A DNA stretch of 64,000 nucleotides from Streptococcus suis (GTDB taxonomy: Bacteria > Bacillota > Bacilli > Lactobacillales > Streptococcaceae). This document shows positions 51,863 through 61,130 of the stretch, piece after piece. Within the stretch, counting starts at the first letter, position 1. Every line of letters starts with the position of its first letter. The notes under the pieces were generated by a model. It ran no database searches. It saw nothing but the letters and a program-made list of their open reading frames with translations, and was not told where the DNA came from. The position numbers and the translations under genes are program-made. The DNA lies in the NCBI GenBank assembly GCA_029593465.1, contig JAKTNK010000001.1, positions 186,001 to 250,000 of the forward strand. Reading direction: 5' to 3'.

Positions 51863-53812
51863 TTGGCTAAAAAAGAAATAACGATAACAAATTATGGCGA
51901 TGATGCTATTCAAGTATTGGAAGGGTTGGACGCGGTTCGTAAACGTCCCGGAATGTATATCGGTTCAACAGATGCGACAGGTCTTCACCATTTGGTGTGG
52001 GAAATTGTCGATAATGCCGTTGATGAAGCTTTGTCTGGCTTTGGTGATAAAATAGCAGTTGTTCTTAATAAAGATGGTTCGGTCAGCGTCTCTGATAGTG
52101 GTCGTGGAATGCCTACGGGACAGCATGCTATGGGCATACCAACAGTAGAGGTCATTTTTACCGTTCTTCATGCTGGAGGGAAATTTGGTCAAGGTGGCTA
52201 CAAGACCTCAGGAGGATTGCATGGTGTGGGCTCTTCTGTCGTGAATGCCTTGTCATCTTGGCTAGAAGTTGAAATCACGCGAGATGGTGCCGTTTACAAA
52301 CAGCGCTTTGAAAATGGTGGTAAGCCAGTGACAACCCTCAAAAAGATTGGGACAGCCGCTAAGTCAAAGACAGGCACTAAAGTGACCTTTATGCCGGATG
52401 CCAGCATCTTTTCAACGACAGATTTTCGGTTTAATACGATTTCAGAACGTCTCAAAGAATCAGCCTTCTTGCTCAAAAATGTCACTATGACCTTGACTGA
52501 TTTGAGACCAGAAGAACCTATTTACGAAGCGTTCCATTATGAAAATGGTGTCGAGGACTTTGTAGCCTATCTTAACGAGGATAAAGAAACCCTCACCCCT
52601 GTGATTGCGATTGAAGGGAGCGAGCAAGACTTTCAAGTTGAGATTGCGATGCAATACAACGACGGCTTCTCAGATAATATTCTTTCCTTTGTCAATAATG
52701 TCCGCACCAAAGATGGTGGTACTCATGAGACTGGTCTCAAAACAGCCATCACAAAGGCCATGAATGACTATGCCCGTAAGACAGGATTGCTCAAAGAAAA
52801 AGATAAAAACTTAGAAGGTTCAGACTATCGGGAAGGTCTATCTGCTGTTTTATCGATTTTGGTTCCAGAAGAACACCTCCAATTTGAGGGGCAAACCAAG
52901 GACAAGCTAGGGTCTCCTTTGGCTAGACCAGTTGTGGATAGTATTGTTTCAGAAAAGTTAACCTATTTTCTTCTTGAAAATGGTGAAGTGGCATCAAACC
53001 TTATCCGCAAAGCCATTCGTGCCAGAGATGCTCGTGAGGCTGCGCGTAAAGCACGGGACGCCAGTCGAAATGGTAAGAAAAACAAGAAAGATAAAGGGTT
53101 GCTGTCAGGTAAATTAACCCCTGCCCAGTCTAAAAATGCGAAGAAAAATGAGCTTTACTTAGTCGAGGGGGATTCAGCTGGAGGTTCTGCCAAGCAAGGG
53201 CGTGACCGTAAGTTCCAAGCCATCTTACCCCTTAGAGGGAAGGTCTTAAATACTGAAAAAGCTAAAATGACGGACATTCTCAAAAATGAAGAAATTAATA
53301 CCATGATTCATACGATTGGTGCAGGAGTGGGTGCTGACTTTAGCTTAGAGGACATCAACTATGATAAGATTATCATCATGACCGATGCCGACACTGACGG
53401 GGCCCATATCCAAACGCTTCTCTTAACCTTCTTTTATCGTTACATGAGACCGCTCGTTGAAGCAGGACATGTGTATATTGCTTTGCCGCCACTTTACAAG
53501 ATGTCTAAGGGTAAAGGAAAGAAAGAAGTGGTTGAGTATGCTTGGAGCGATGGTGAGTTGGAGGAGTTACGGCAACGGTTTGGGAAGGGGGCAACCTTGC
53601 AGCGTTACAAAGGTCTGGGCGAAATGAACGCCGATCAGCTTTGGGAAACCACCATGAACCCAGAGCAACGAACTCTTATCAAGGTTACCATTGATGACCT
53701 TGCGCGTGCGGAACGCCGCGTATCAGTTCTGATGGGAGATAAAGCCGCTCCACGTAGGCAGTGGATTGAAGACAATGTCACCTTTACCCTAGAGGAAAAC
53801 ACAGTGTTTTAA
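51863..53812 (+). CDS. parE: DNA topoisomerase IV subunit B
   Basis: 649 aa with a TTG start at 51863 (GGAGG at 51853-51857, protein AKKEITITNYGDDAIQVLEG). GHKL ATPase motifs: EIVDNAVDEAL, SDSGRGMP, TSGGLHGVGSSVVNAL; TOPRIM part: LYLVEGDSAGGSAKQGRDRK and TDADTDGAHIQTLLL. With ParC it unlinks daughter chromosomes. The spacing TTG rather than ATG likely lowers translation. Confidence 0.96.
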   Translation: MAKKEITITNYGDDAIQVLEGLDAVRKRPGMYIGSTDATGLHHLVWEIVDNAVDEALSGFGDKIAVVLNKDGSVSVSDSGRGMPTGQHAMGIPTVEVIFTVLHAGGKFGQGGYKTSGGLHGVGSSVVNALSSWLEVEITRDGAVYKQRFENGGKPVTTLKKIGTAAKSKTGTKVTFMPDASIFSTTDFRFNTISERLKESAFLLKNVTMTLTDLRPEEPIYEAFHYENGVEDFVAYLNEDKETLTPVIAIEGSEQDFQVEIAMQYNDGFSDNILSFVNNVRTKDGGTHETGLKTAITKAMNDYARKTGLLKEKDKNLEGSDYREGLSAVLSILVPEEHLQFEGQTKDKLGSPLARPVVDSIVSEKLTYFLLENGEVASNLIRKAIRARDAREAARKARDASRNGKKNKKDKGLLSGKLTPAQSKNAKKNELYLVEGDSAGGSAKQGRDRKFQAILPLRGKVLNTEKAKMTDILKNEEINTMIHTIGAGVGADFSLEDINYDKIIIMTDADTDGAHIQTLLLTFFYRYMRPLVEAGHVYIALPPLYKMSKGKGKKEVVEYAWSDGELEELRQRFGKGATLQRYKGLGEMNADQLWETTMNPEQRTLIKVTIDDLARAERRVSVLMGDKAAPRRQWIEDNVTFTLEENTVF

Positions 53813-53872
53813 CCCTTTTGGATAGAAAAAGAAGTATTCTTAAGCAAGAATTGTCAAAGAAAAGAGGAGAAG

Positions 53873-54283
53873 ATGGCAGTGATGTTTACTAAAAAACAAG
53901 CCTTAGAGCAATTGAAAAAAGGCTATTATAAAGCCGATCAACTCTTAAAAGATGATGCTAAAATGGAACCTTTCTTGGAAAAACTAGACAAAAAACTAAA
54001 ATGGGTTCCATTTTTGAGAGAAGAGTTTAAGCTCCTTCCTGTTTTTATCAGTATGGTAAGGAGCTATTGGAAAAGAGACTACACAAGAGTTCCAAGACGT
54101 ACGATATTAGCGATTGTCAGTGCGCTCGTCTATTTTTTATCGCCAATTGACGTTATTCCAGATTGGATTCCTCTCTTAGGTCAGTTAGATGATGCTTTGG
54201 TTATTGCGACTTGTTGGAAGTTGGTGAACGATGATATCGATGACTATCGCCAATGGAAAAAAGAGTCTCAGACCTTAGAGTAA
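53873..54283 (+). CDS. DUF1232 (YkvA-like) membrane protein
   Basis: 136 aa. RTILAIVSALVYFLSPIDVI then PDWIPLLGQLDDALVIATCW is the DUF1232 core, with SPIDxIPD conserved. The N-terminal 70 residues are helical and basic. The role is unknown. It lies between parE and parC with AGAGGAGAAG before the ATG; this insertion is common in streptococci. Confidence 0.88.
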   Translation: MAVMFTKKQALEQLKKGYYKADQLLKDDAKMEPFLEKLDKKLKWVPFLREEFKLLPVFISMVRSYWKRDYTRVPRRTILAIVSALVYFLSPIDVIPDWIPLLGQLDDALVIATCWKLVNDDIDDYRQWKKESQTLE

Positions 54284-54457
54284 TAATGCCTCAGGATTAT
54301 ATATTATGAAAAACTTGGAAAGGATTGTTTAGTTAGTTTGTATAACTGAATCGGGCTAGGCAAGCTGTTCAAAAGAAAGAACCCTTAAAAAGAAGTCGTG
54401 TTTAGGGATTCTGGTTTGGACCTTGCCCCCTTAAGGCCCTTCTATCTTTAAAAAATT

Positions 54458-56929
54458 ATGTCTAATATTCAAAACATGTCCCTTGAGGACATCATGGGAG
54501 AGCGCTTTGGTCGCTACTCCAAATACATTATTCAAGAGCGGGCTTTGCCAGATATTCGAGATGGGTTGAAGCCAGTGCAGCGCCGTATCCTTTATTCCAT
54601 GTATAAAGATGGCAATACTTTCGATAAGGGCTTTCGTAAGTCGGCTAAGTCGGTTGGTAATATCATGGGAAATTATCACCCTCATGGGGATATTTCGATT
54701 TATGATGCCATGGTCCGAATGTCTCAGGACTGGAAAAATCGTGAGATTTTGGTCGAGATGCACGGAAATAATGGTTCCATGGATGGTGATCCACCAGCCG
54801 CTATGCGTTATACCGAAGCAAGATTGTCAGAGATTGCAGGCTACTTACTTCAAGATATTGATAAAAAAACCGTCCCTTGGGCTTGGAACTTCGATGATAC
54901 AGAAAAAGAACCAACGGTCTTACCGGCAGCTTTTCCAAATTTGTTAGTCAATGGTGCAACAGGGATTTCAGCAGGGTATGCGACGGATATTCCACCGCAT
55001 AACTTAGCTGAGGTCATTGATGCTGTAGTGCATCTGATTGACCACCCGACAGCCAAGTTGAACAAACTGATGACGTTCCTACCGGGACCAGACTTCCCAA
55101 CAGGCGGTATCATCCAAGGGGCTGACGAGATTAAAAAAGCCTACGAAACGGGTAAAGGGCGTGTTGTCGTGCGTTCTCGAACAACCATCGAGAGCTTAAG
55201 AGGTGGTAAAGAGCAAATCGTGGTCACGGAAATTCCTTATGAAGTTAATAAGGCTGTTTTAGTGAAAAAGATTGATGATATTCGTGTTAACAATAAGGTT
55301 CCAGGGATTTCAGAAGTCAGAGATGAGTCCGATAGAGAAGGTTTGCGAATTGCTATTGAGTTGAAAAAAGATGCAGATGCGCACACCATCTTGAATTACC
55401 TCTTCAAATATACTGATTTACAAATCAATTACAATTTCAATATGGTCGCTATCGACCATTATACACCGAAGCAAGTCGGCCTTCAGAAAATCCTTTCAAG
55501 CTATATTGCCCATCGTCGTGACGTCATTGTGGCACGTTCGCAATTTGATAAAGACAGGGCTGAGAAGCGCTTGCACGTTGTGGAGGGATTGATTCGTGTA
55601 ATTTCAATTCTCGATGACGTTATCGCCTTGATACGTGCTTCTGATAATAAATCAGACGCTAAAGAAAATCTCAAAGTCAGCTATGACTTTTCAGAGGCGC
55701 AAGCAGAGGCAATTGTGACCTTGCAGCTTTACCGTTTGACCAATACCGACATTGTAACGCTTCAAAAAGAAGAAGAGGATTTACGACATCAGATTGCTAC
55801 TTTAGAAGCCATTATTGGCGATGAACGAACCATGTACAATGTGATGAAGCGTGAATTACGTGAGATTAAAAAACGATTTGGTACACCACGTCGTTCGGAT
55901 TTGGAAGCTAAAGCAGAAACGATTGAGATTGACACCGCCAGTCTGATTGTTGCAGAAGAAACCTTTGTCAGTGTCACACGTAGCGGCTACATTAAACGTA
56001 CCAGCCCAAGGTCTTTCAATGCATCAACCGTAGCAGAGCTGGGTAAACGTGATGATGATGAGCTGGTCTTTTATGCCCAAGCCCAAACAACGCAACATTT
56101 ACTGATATTTACCAACAAAGGTAATGCGATTTATCGCCCTGTCCATGAATTGGCAGATATTCGTTGGAAAGACATTGGAGAACATTTGTCACAACATATC
56201 ACAACCCTGACGCCAGATGAAAACGTTATCTATGCTGATCTTTTAGATGATTTTGAGACAGGTGTTTACATGGTAGCAACTCGTGATGGTCAAATCAAAC
56301 AACTGGAACGTAAGGAACTCTCACCATGGCGGACCTATCGTACTAAGGCACTCAAGTTTGCCAAACTGAAAAATGACGACGATGAGATTGTTACGGTTAG
56401 TCCAATACAGCTAGAAGAGATTATGGTTGTCACACACAGAGGCTATGCCTTACGTTTTAGTAGCGAAGAGGTTCCCGTTCTGGGGCTCAAAGCTGCTGGT
56501 GTGAAAGCGATTAACTTAAAAGATGACGATAAGGTTCAGAGTGTCTTTTTGGCAAATCATTCTAGCTTTTACGTTCTAACCCAAAGAGGCAGTCTCAAAC
56601 GCATGAAAACAGCCGATATTCCTCTAAGTCGGCGAGCGGGACGAGGCTTACAAGTGCTTCGTGAGCTGAAAACGAAGCCTCATCGCGTTTTCCAAGCAGC
56701 CCCTGTTGCCTTCTCTGAAGTTAGCGGTGAAACAGATTTATTCACAACGCCGTCAGCAAATCCCTTGATGGAGTTGGAAATTACCTCAAACACAGGTGAG
56801 GTCAAAATGATTGATTTAGCCAATCTCTCCCTCTCAGAGCGAACCAGTAACGGCTCTTTTGTAACTGACACGATTGCTGAGACAGGCGTCTTGTCAGCTA
56901 GACTGAAGCGACCTGAAACGCTATTCTAA
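54458..56929 (+). CDS. parC: DNA topoisomerase IV subunit A
   Basis: 823 aa. RFGRYSKYIIQERALPDIRD, GLKPVQRRILYSMYKDG, SAKSVGNIMGNYHPHGDISI, DGDPPAAMRYTEARLS with the active Tyr, then C-terminal beta-propeller repeats. The quinolone-resistance region reads HPHGDISIYDA, with Ser79-equivalent replaced by the I of DISI? The residues visible are D-I-S-I, so the usual HGDSSIYEA positions show Asp-Ile-Ser rather than Asp-Ser-Ser. No strong ribosome site is seen before the ATG. Confidence 0.95.
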   Translation: MSNIQNMSLEDIMGERFGRYSKYIIQERALPDIRDGLKPVQRRILYSMYKDGNTFDKGFRKSAKSVGNIMGNYHPHGDISIYDAMVRMSQDWKNREILVEMHGNNGSMDGDPPAAMRYTEARLSEIAGYLLQDIDKKTVPWAWNFDDTEKEPTVLPAAFPNLLVNGATGISAGYATDIPPHNLAEVIDAVVHLIDHPTAKLNKLMTFLPGPDFPTGGIIQGADEIKKAYETGKGRVVVRSRTTIESLRGGKEQIVVTEIPYEVNKAVLVKKIDDIRVNNKVPGISEVRDESDREGLRIAIELKKDADAHTILNYLFKYTDLQINYNFNMVAIDHYTPKQVGLQKILSSYIAHRRDVIVARSQFDKDRAEKRLHVVEGLIRVISILDDVIALIRASDNKSDAKENLKVSYDFSEAQAEAIVTLQLYRLTNTDIVTLQKEEEDLRHQIATLEAIIGDERTMYNVMKRELREIKKRFGTPRRSDLEAKAETIEIDTASLIVAEETFVSVTRSGYIKRTSPRSFNASTVAELGKRDDDELVFYAQAQTTQHLLIFTNKGNAIYRPVHELADIRWKDIGEHLSQHITTLTPDENVIYADLLDDFETGVYMVATRDGQIKQLERKELSPWRTYRTKALKFAKLKNDDDEIVTVSPIQLEEIMVVTHRGYALRFSSEEVPVLGLKAAGVKAINLKDDDKVQSVFLANHSSFYVLTQRGSLKRMKTADIPLSRRAGRGLQVLRELKTKPHRVFQAAPVAFSEVSGETDLFTTPSANPLMELEITSNTGEVKMIDLANLSLSERTSNGSFVTDTIAETGVLSARLKRPETLF

Positions 56930-57009
56930 GAGTGTTGCTCTTGTTAAGGAATGACAACTCTTATCATCTTATTTTGACTTGTCGGTCAGAAACACTGATA
57001 TTGTTCGAA

Positions 57010-57035
57010 CATAGGGTGGTGTTAGCCACCCTATG
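57010..57035 (+). terminator. Perfect hairpin after parC
   Basis: CATAGGGTGG, loop TGTTAG, CCACCCTATG. A 10-bp perfect stem but without a T tract, so termination may need Rho or the hairpin may protect the message end. Confidence 0.5.
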
Positions 57036-57088
57036 ATTAAGCTTTAAACTAGAAGATGTTTTTAATTATCAGAATTTTAAATAAAACA

Positions 57089-57117
57089 TTGAAAAGAACG
57101 TCAAAATGAGATATACT
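57089..57117 (+). promoter_or_regulatory. Promoter of ilvE
   Basis: TTGAAA (57089-57094), spacer 17, TATACT (57112-57117), about 34 bp before the ATG. Confidence 0.7.
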
Positions 57118-57150
57118 AGACAACAACCAAATAAAGAAAAGAGGTCTCCT

Positions 57151-58176
57151 ATGGCAGTAGAGTTAGATTGGGAAAATTTAGGTTTCGCTTATCACAAATT
57201 ACCATTTCGTTACATCTCACGTTTTAAAGATGGCAAATGGGATGAGGGTGAATTAACTGATAAAGCAACTCTAGACCTATCTGAATGTTCACCAGCACTT
57301 CACTATGGACAACAGGCTTTTGAAGGCTTAAAAGCTTACCGTACAAAGGATGGTAGTATTCAACTATTCCGTCCAGATCAAAATGCGGAACGCTTGCAAA
57401 GAACAGCCGATCGTCTATTGATGGAGAAAGTTCCTACAGAAAAATTTATCGAGGCTTGTAAAGCAGTTGTTCGAGCAAACCACGAGTATGTTCCACCGTA
57501 TGGTACAGGAGGTACACTTTACCTTCGTCCACTTTTACTTGGAGTTGGTGATATTATCGGTGTTCGCCCTGCAGAGGAGTACATTTTTACCGTCTTTGCC
57601 ATGCCAGTAGGTTCTTACTTCAAGGGAGGCTTGACTCCAACTAACTTTATTGTATCTGAAGATTTTGACCGTGCTGCTCCATATGGAACAGGTGCTGCCA
57701 AAGTTGGTGGTAACTATGCAGGTAGTCTTCTTCCTGGTAAGAAAGCTAAAGAAGCAGGCTTCTCAGATGTTATCTATCTTGATCCAGCTACTCATTCCAA
57801 GATTGAAGAAGTTGGTGCTGCAAACTTCTTTGGTATCACTGCTGATAATCAGCTCGTGACGCCGTTAAGCCCTTCAATTCTACCATCAATCACCAAATAC
57901 TCACTTCTAGAATTGGCTGAGACACGCCTTGGCTTGACAGTCGTTGAAGGCGATGTTCCAATTGATGACTTGGATCGCTTTGTTGAAGCAGGAGCTTGTG
58001 GAACAGCAGCTGTTATTTCTCCAATTGGCGGAATTCAATACAAAGGGAAACTACATGTCTTCTATAGTGAAACAGAGGTTGGACCAGTTACACGTCGCTT
58101 ATACGATGAGCTAGTTGGTATCCAATTCGGTGACGTTGAAGCTCCAGAAGGCTGGGTTGTCAAAGTTGATTTGTAA
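57151..58176 (+). CDS. ilvE: Branched-chain amino acid aminotransferase
   Basis: 341 aa from ATG 57151 (GAGGTCTC upstream). LHYGQQAFEGLKAYRTKDGS, RPDQNAERLQRTADRL, AAKVGGNYAGSLLPGKKAKE (PLP Lys region), and EVGAANFFGIT identify the fold-type IV BCAT. It transfers amino groups between glutamate and the keto acids of Ile, Leu and Val. An in-frame ATG at 57106 lies inside the promoter and is rejected. Confidence 0.95.
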   Translation: MAVELDWENLGFAYHKLPFRYISRFKDGKWDEGELTDKATLDLSECSPALHYGQQAFEGLKAYRTKDGSIQLFRPDQNAERLQRTADRLLMEKVPTEKFIEACKAVVRANHEYVPPYGTGGTLYLRPLLLGVGDIIGVRPAEEYIFTVFAMPVGSYFKGGLTPTNFIVSEDFDRAAPYGTGAAKVGGNYAGSLLPGKKAKEAGFSDVIYLDPATHSKIEEVGAANFFGITADNQLVTPLSPSILPSITKYSLLELAETRLGLTVVEGDVPIDDLDRFVEAGACGTAAVISPIGGIQYKGKLHVFYSETEVGPVTRRLYDELVGIQFGDVEAPEGWVVKVDL

Positions 58177-58190
58177 AATTTATCGCTAAT

Positions 58191-58226
58191 AAAGACACTT
58201 GCAGTCTTGCAAGGTCTTTTATTTTT
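58191..58226 (+). terminator. Terminator of ilvE
   Basis: AAGAC-CTTGCA / TTGCAAG-GTCTT pairing followed by TTATTTTT. Confidence 0.75.
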
Positions 58227-58295
58227 CGGTAAAATAAACTCTAGCAAGATAAGGAGATAACGACAGCTTATTATCAAAGCAGTCAGGTATTAGTA

Positions 58296-58526
58296 ATGGG
58301 TAAAAAGGAAAAGAAAATCGAAATCCAAGTAAAGGATGCCGCAGTAGTGATTCATCATCAAGAGGTCGAAGGCTACCAATTGCAAGTCGGTAAAAAAGTG
58401 ATTGGCGAAATTGCGGAAGTTGATGGTAAATTTGTAATAGTGGATAAGGGTTCCGTTTCTGAATTTCATAAATCACTCGATAGTGCGGTTCAATCGATTA
58501 TTGCAAATTATAATTTAAACCATTAA
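58296..58526 (+). CDS. DUF2969 protein
   Basis: 76 aa. KKIEIQVKDAAVVIHHQEVE, GYQLQVGKKVIGEIAEVDGK and SLDSAVQSIIANYNLNH match DUF2969, a small lactobacillales protein of unknown role usually found between ilvE and rpsA or near tRNA genes. No clear ribosome site before ATG 58296. Confidence 0.82.
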   Translation: MGKKEKKIEIQVKDAAVVIHHQEVEGYQLQVGKKVIGEIAEVDGKFVIVDKGSVSEFHKSLDSAVQSIIANYNLNH

Positions 58527-58584
58527 AAATAGGTAAACCTCTTGCGGCTTAACAAAAACTATGTTAAAATAGTTTTTGTTGTTT

Positions 58585-58665
58585 GGAGAGATAGCGAAGT
58601 GGCTAAACGCGGCGGACTGTAAATCCGCTCCTTCGGGTTCGGGGGTTCGAATCCCTCTCTCTCCA
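58585..58665 (+). tRNA. tRNA-Tyr (GTA)
   Basis: GGAGAGA (58585-58591) pairs with TCTCTCC (58658-58664). Anticodon loop CTGTAAA gives GTA. Long variable arm (CTCCTTCGGGTTCGG) as in class II tRNATyr, and GGTTCGAATCC T-arm. CCA is not encoded. Confidence 0.96.
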
Positions 58666-58810
58666 TGAGATAGGATATAAAGGACAGAAATCCGTATAAA
58701 AATAGGAAACTGACGAAGTGTGCCCAACACACAAGGAAGTTTATCTTTTTTACTAGGATTTTAGTCTGTGTTCAACTCGAAAAGAATAGTATTCTATTCA
58801 GTTATTCAAT

Positions 58811-58882
58811 TGGGGTATCGCCAAGCGGTAAGGCAAGGGACTTTGACTCCCTCATGCGTTGGTTCGAATCCAGCTACCCCAG
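58811..58882 (+). tRNA. tRNA-Gln (TTG)
   Basis: TGGGGTA (58811-58817) pairs with TACCCCA (58875-58881). Anticodon loop CTTTGAC gives TTG. D-arm GCCAAGCGGTAAGGC and T-loop TTCGAAT are canonical. Confidence 0.96.
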
Positions 58883-59004
58883 TCATGGTATGTGGCAAAG
58901 CCTAATTGTCTTAGCGATCAGTTGTGCCCTTGCGAGTTACCTTGAGAAAATATATTGGTACCAAGAGTCAGAATAGGCTGATTCTTGTTGGAGGATTTTT
59001 TAGA

Positions 59005-60210
59005 ATGAATGAATTTGAAGATTTGCTAAACAGTGTTAGCGAAGTTAACCCTGGTGATGTTGTCACTGCAGAAGTTTTGACAGTTGATAACGGTCAAGCA
59101 AACCTTGTCATCGAAGGAACTGGCGTTGAAGCTGTTCTTACTCTTCGTGAATTGACAAATGACCGTGAAGCAGATATCAACGATCTTGTTAAAGCTGGCG
59201 ATACACTTGAAGTACTTGTTCTTCGTCAAGTAGTAGGTAAAGATACTGATACAGTAACTTTCCTAGTATCTAAAAAACGCTTGGAAGCTCGCAAAGCATG
59301 GGATAAACTTGTTGGTCGTGAAGATGAAGTCGTAACCGTTAAAGGAACTCGTGCTGTTAAAGGAGGTCTTTCAGTAGAATTTGAAGGTCTTCGTGGTTTT
59401 ATCCCTGCTTCAATGATCGATACTCGTTTTGTTCGTAATACTGAGCAATTTGTCGGTCAAGAATTTGATGCTAAGATTAAAGAAGTTGATCCAGCAGAAA
59501 ACCGTTTCATCTTATCACGTCGTGATGTTGTTGAAGCAGAAGCAGCTGAAGCACGTAAAGAAATCTTCTCACAAATTGAAGAAGGTTCAGTAGTTACTGG
59601 TAAGGTTGCTCGTTTAACAAGTTTTGGTGCCTTTATCGACCTTGGTGGTGTTGATGGACTTGTTCACGTAACTGAATTGTCACATGAACGCAATGCTTCA
59701 CCAAAATCTGTTGTTTCAGTTGGTGAAGACGTTGAAGTTAAAGTTCTTTCTATCGACGAAGAAGCAGGTCGTGTGTCACTATCGCTTAAAGCTACAACAC
59801 CTGGTCCTTGGGATGGTGTGGATCAAAAATTAGCCAAAGGTGATGTGATTGAAGGTAAAGTAAAACGCCTTACAGATTTCGGTGCCTTTGTAGAAGTGCT
59901 TCCTGGCATTGATGGACTTGTTCACATCTCACAAATTTCACACAAGCGTGTTGAAAATCCAAAAGATGTTCTTTCAGTTGGTCAAGATGTAACTGTTAAA
60001 GTTCTTGACGTTGATTCATCAGCAGAACGTGTATCCCTTTCAATCAAAGCTCTGGAAGAGCGTCCAGATCAAGCTGAAGGTGATAACAACGGTGAGAAAC
60101 GTCAATCACGTCCACGTCGTCCAAAACGTGAAGCAAAACGTGATTATGAATTGCCAGAAACACAAACTGGTTTCTCAATGGCTGACCTTTTCGGTGACAT
60201 TGAATTATAA
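59005..60210 (+). CDS. rpsA: Ribosomal protein S1
   Basis: 401 aa from ATG 59005 (TTGGAGGA upstream). Four S1 RNA-binding repeats are visible, each with the G-x3-G-x-V start and a GL-V/I-H core: [30 protein letters not shown]-like and [20 protein letters not shown]. The Gram-positive four-repeat form ends in a basic tail ([15 protein letters not shown]). It helps bind mRNA to the 30S subunit. Confidence 0.93.
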   Translation: MNEFEDLLNSVSEVNPGDVVTAEVLTVDNGQANLVIEGTGVEAVLTLRELTNDREADINDLVKAGDTLEVLVLRQVVGKDTDTVTFLVSKKRLEARKAWDKLVGREDEVVTVKGTRAVKGGLSVEFEGLRGFIPASMIDTRFVRNTEQFVGQEFDAKIKEVDPAENRFILSRRDVVEAEAAEARKEIFSQIEEGSVVTGKVARLTSFGAFIDLGGVDGLVHVTELSHERNASPKSVVSVGEDVEVKVLSIDEEAGRVSLSLKATTPGPWDGVDQKLAKGDVIEGKVKRLTDFGAFVEVLPGIDGLVHISQISHKRVENPKDVLSVGQDVTVKVLDVDSSAERVSLSIKALEERPDQAEGDNNGEKRQSRPRRPKREAKRDYELPETQTGFSMADLFGDIEL

Positions 60211-60221
60211 TCAAAAAGCGT

Positions 60222-60247
60222 AAAAAGCTTGCCTGGCAAGCTTTTTA
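60222..60247 (+). terminator. Terminator of rpsA
   Basis: AAAAAGCTTGCC (60222-60233) and GGCAAGCTTTTT (60235-60246) are perfect complements with a one-base centre. Bidirectional in form. Confidence 0.88.
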
Positions 60248-60275
60248 TTGACCTGAGTGATAGAGCTCAGGTTAG

Positions 60276-60347
60276 CCACCTTTAGTGTAATGGATATCAC
60301 GTAAGATTCCGGTTCTTGAGATGGGGGTTCGATTCCCTCAAGGTGGA
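60276..60347 (+). tRNA. tRNA-Arg (CCG)
   Basis: CCACCTT (60276-60282) pairs with AAGGTGG (60340-60346), discriminator A. Anticodon loop TTCCGGT gives CCG. D-arm GTGTAATGGATATCAC and T-arm GGGGGTTCGATTCCCTC fold normally. Confidence 0.94.
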
Positions 60348-60408
60348 TAAAAATAAGGGTGGTTGATATATTGAATTATCTTCTCATCTTTGAGGATTTG
60401 AGACTGAG

Positions 60409-60455
60409 AAAACACTTCTGTTACCTTCTAGATAGTCAGTAACAGGAGTGTTTTT
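60409..60455 (+). terminator. Terminator downstream of tRNA-Arg
   Basis: AAAACACTTCTGTTAC (60409-60424) pairs with GTAACAGGAGTGTTTT (60439-60454) with one G-T, then T. Likely ends the tRNA transcript. Confidence 0.85.
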
Positions 60456-60581
60456 GTAATCAAAAAATGATTTGATAAAAGTAGCATTCGTTTGCAGTGG
60501 ACGTCTCTATTTTGGAGCTAATTTTCAGATTGAAACACTGTCTTGTTTAGGAGATATCTAGTTAGCACATTACTATTATGA

Positions 60582-60610
60582 TTGAATAGAGAATATCAAA
60601 GTAGTATAAT
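60582..60610 (+). promoter_or_regulatory. Promoter of the small membrane gene
   Basis: TTGAAT (60582-60587), spacer 17, TATAAT (60605-60610), 22 bp before the ATG at 60633. Confidence 0.75.
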
Positions 60611-60632
60611 AAAGAGTAAGGAGGAGGAGACT

Positions 60633-60839
60633 ATGCTTACAAATAGAGTTAAAATTTGGGGTGCCTTATGTATTGCCTACATCATAGTTGGTATTTATTT
60701 TATGGCAACAGATGTTTCTATTTTGGGTCAATTTATATTAATTGCAACAGGCATAGGTGCATTCTTTACGCCTTTATTTTATTATTTGTTCCTAGGGATT
60801 ATTCTATTCTGTGGTTTAAAAATGGCACTAGATGATTGA
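60633..60839 (+). CDS. Small membrane protein (68 aa)
   Basis: ATG 60633 behind GGAGGAGGAG. Two membrane helices: IWGALCIAYIIVGIYFMATD and GIGAFFTPLFYYLFLGIILF. Unknown function. It has its own promoter and terminator, so it is a single-gene unit. Confidence 0.65.
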   Translation: MLTNRVKIWGALCIAYIIVGIYFMATDVSILGQFILIATGIGAFFTPLFYYLFLGIILFCGLKMALDD

Positions 60840-60848
60840 AGTTTCAAG

Positions 60849-60870
60849 AACACCTTAAAGGTGTTTTTTA
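60849..60870 (+). terminator. Terminator of the small membrane gene
   Basis: AACACCTT, AA, AGGTGTT and TTTTT. Confidence 0.8.
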
Positions 60871-60893
60871 ATTGGGTTAAAAAGGAGGTAGCT

Positions 60894-61103
60894 ATGTCAT
60901 CAGAAACTCCTTTAGGGAGTATGTTTATTGAACTTGGGCTAGAGACATCCTAGTTTGCAAGTAATGGTAACGCTGCTAAACGCGCCGTTAATTGTTTTAA
61001 AGCCGAAACAAAAGCGTTGGATACGGTCCTCCGTGGGAACGGAAAAAATGTTGATTTGCTTAGTGCGAGAAGTAGAGTGTTAAAACAAGTCATAGAAGTG
61101 TAA
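60894..61103 (+). pseudogene. Tape-measure gene relic with in-frame amber
   Basis: AAAGGAGG (60881-60888) and ATG 60894 open a 69-codon frame interrupted only by TAG at 60951. It reads SSETPLGSMFIELGLETS, stop, FASNGNAAKRAVNCFKAETK, ALDTVLRGNGKNVDLLSARS, RVLKQVIEV, stop. Such LGSM..ELGL..AAKRAV..FKAETKAL sequences are the start of a class of phage tape-measure proteins unlike the one in the prophage of this window. It is the remaining 5' end of a lost second phage or a chimaera. Confidence 0.55.
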
Positions 61104-61108
61104 GAAAA

Positions 61109-61130
61109 AAGGTTAGTCTGACCTAACCTT
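61109..61130 (-). terminator. Terminator of the DUF3862 gene
   Basis: AAGGTTAG (61109-61116) and CTAACCTT (61123-61130) pair perfectly; on the minus strand a run of T follows. It can also serve the + strand relic. Confidence 0.75.
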
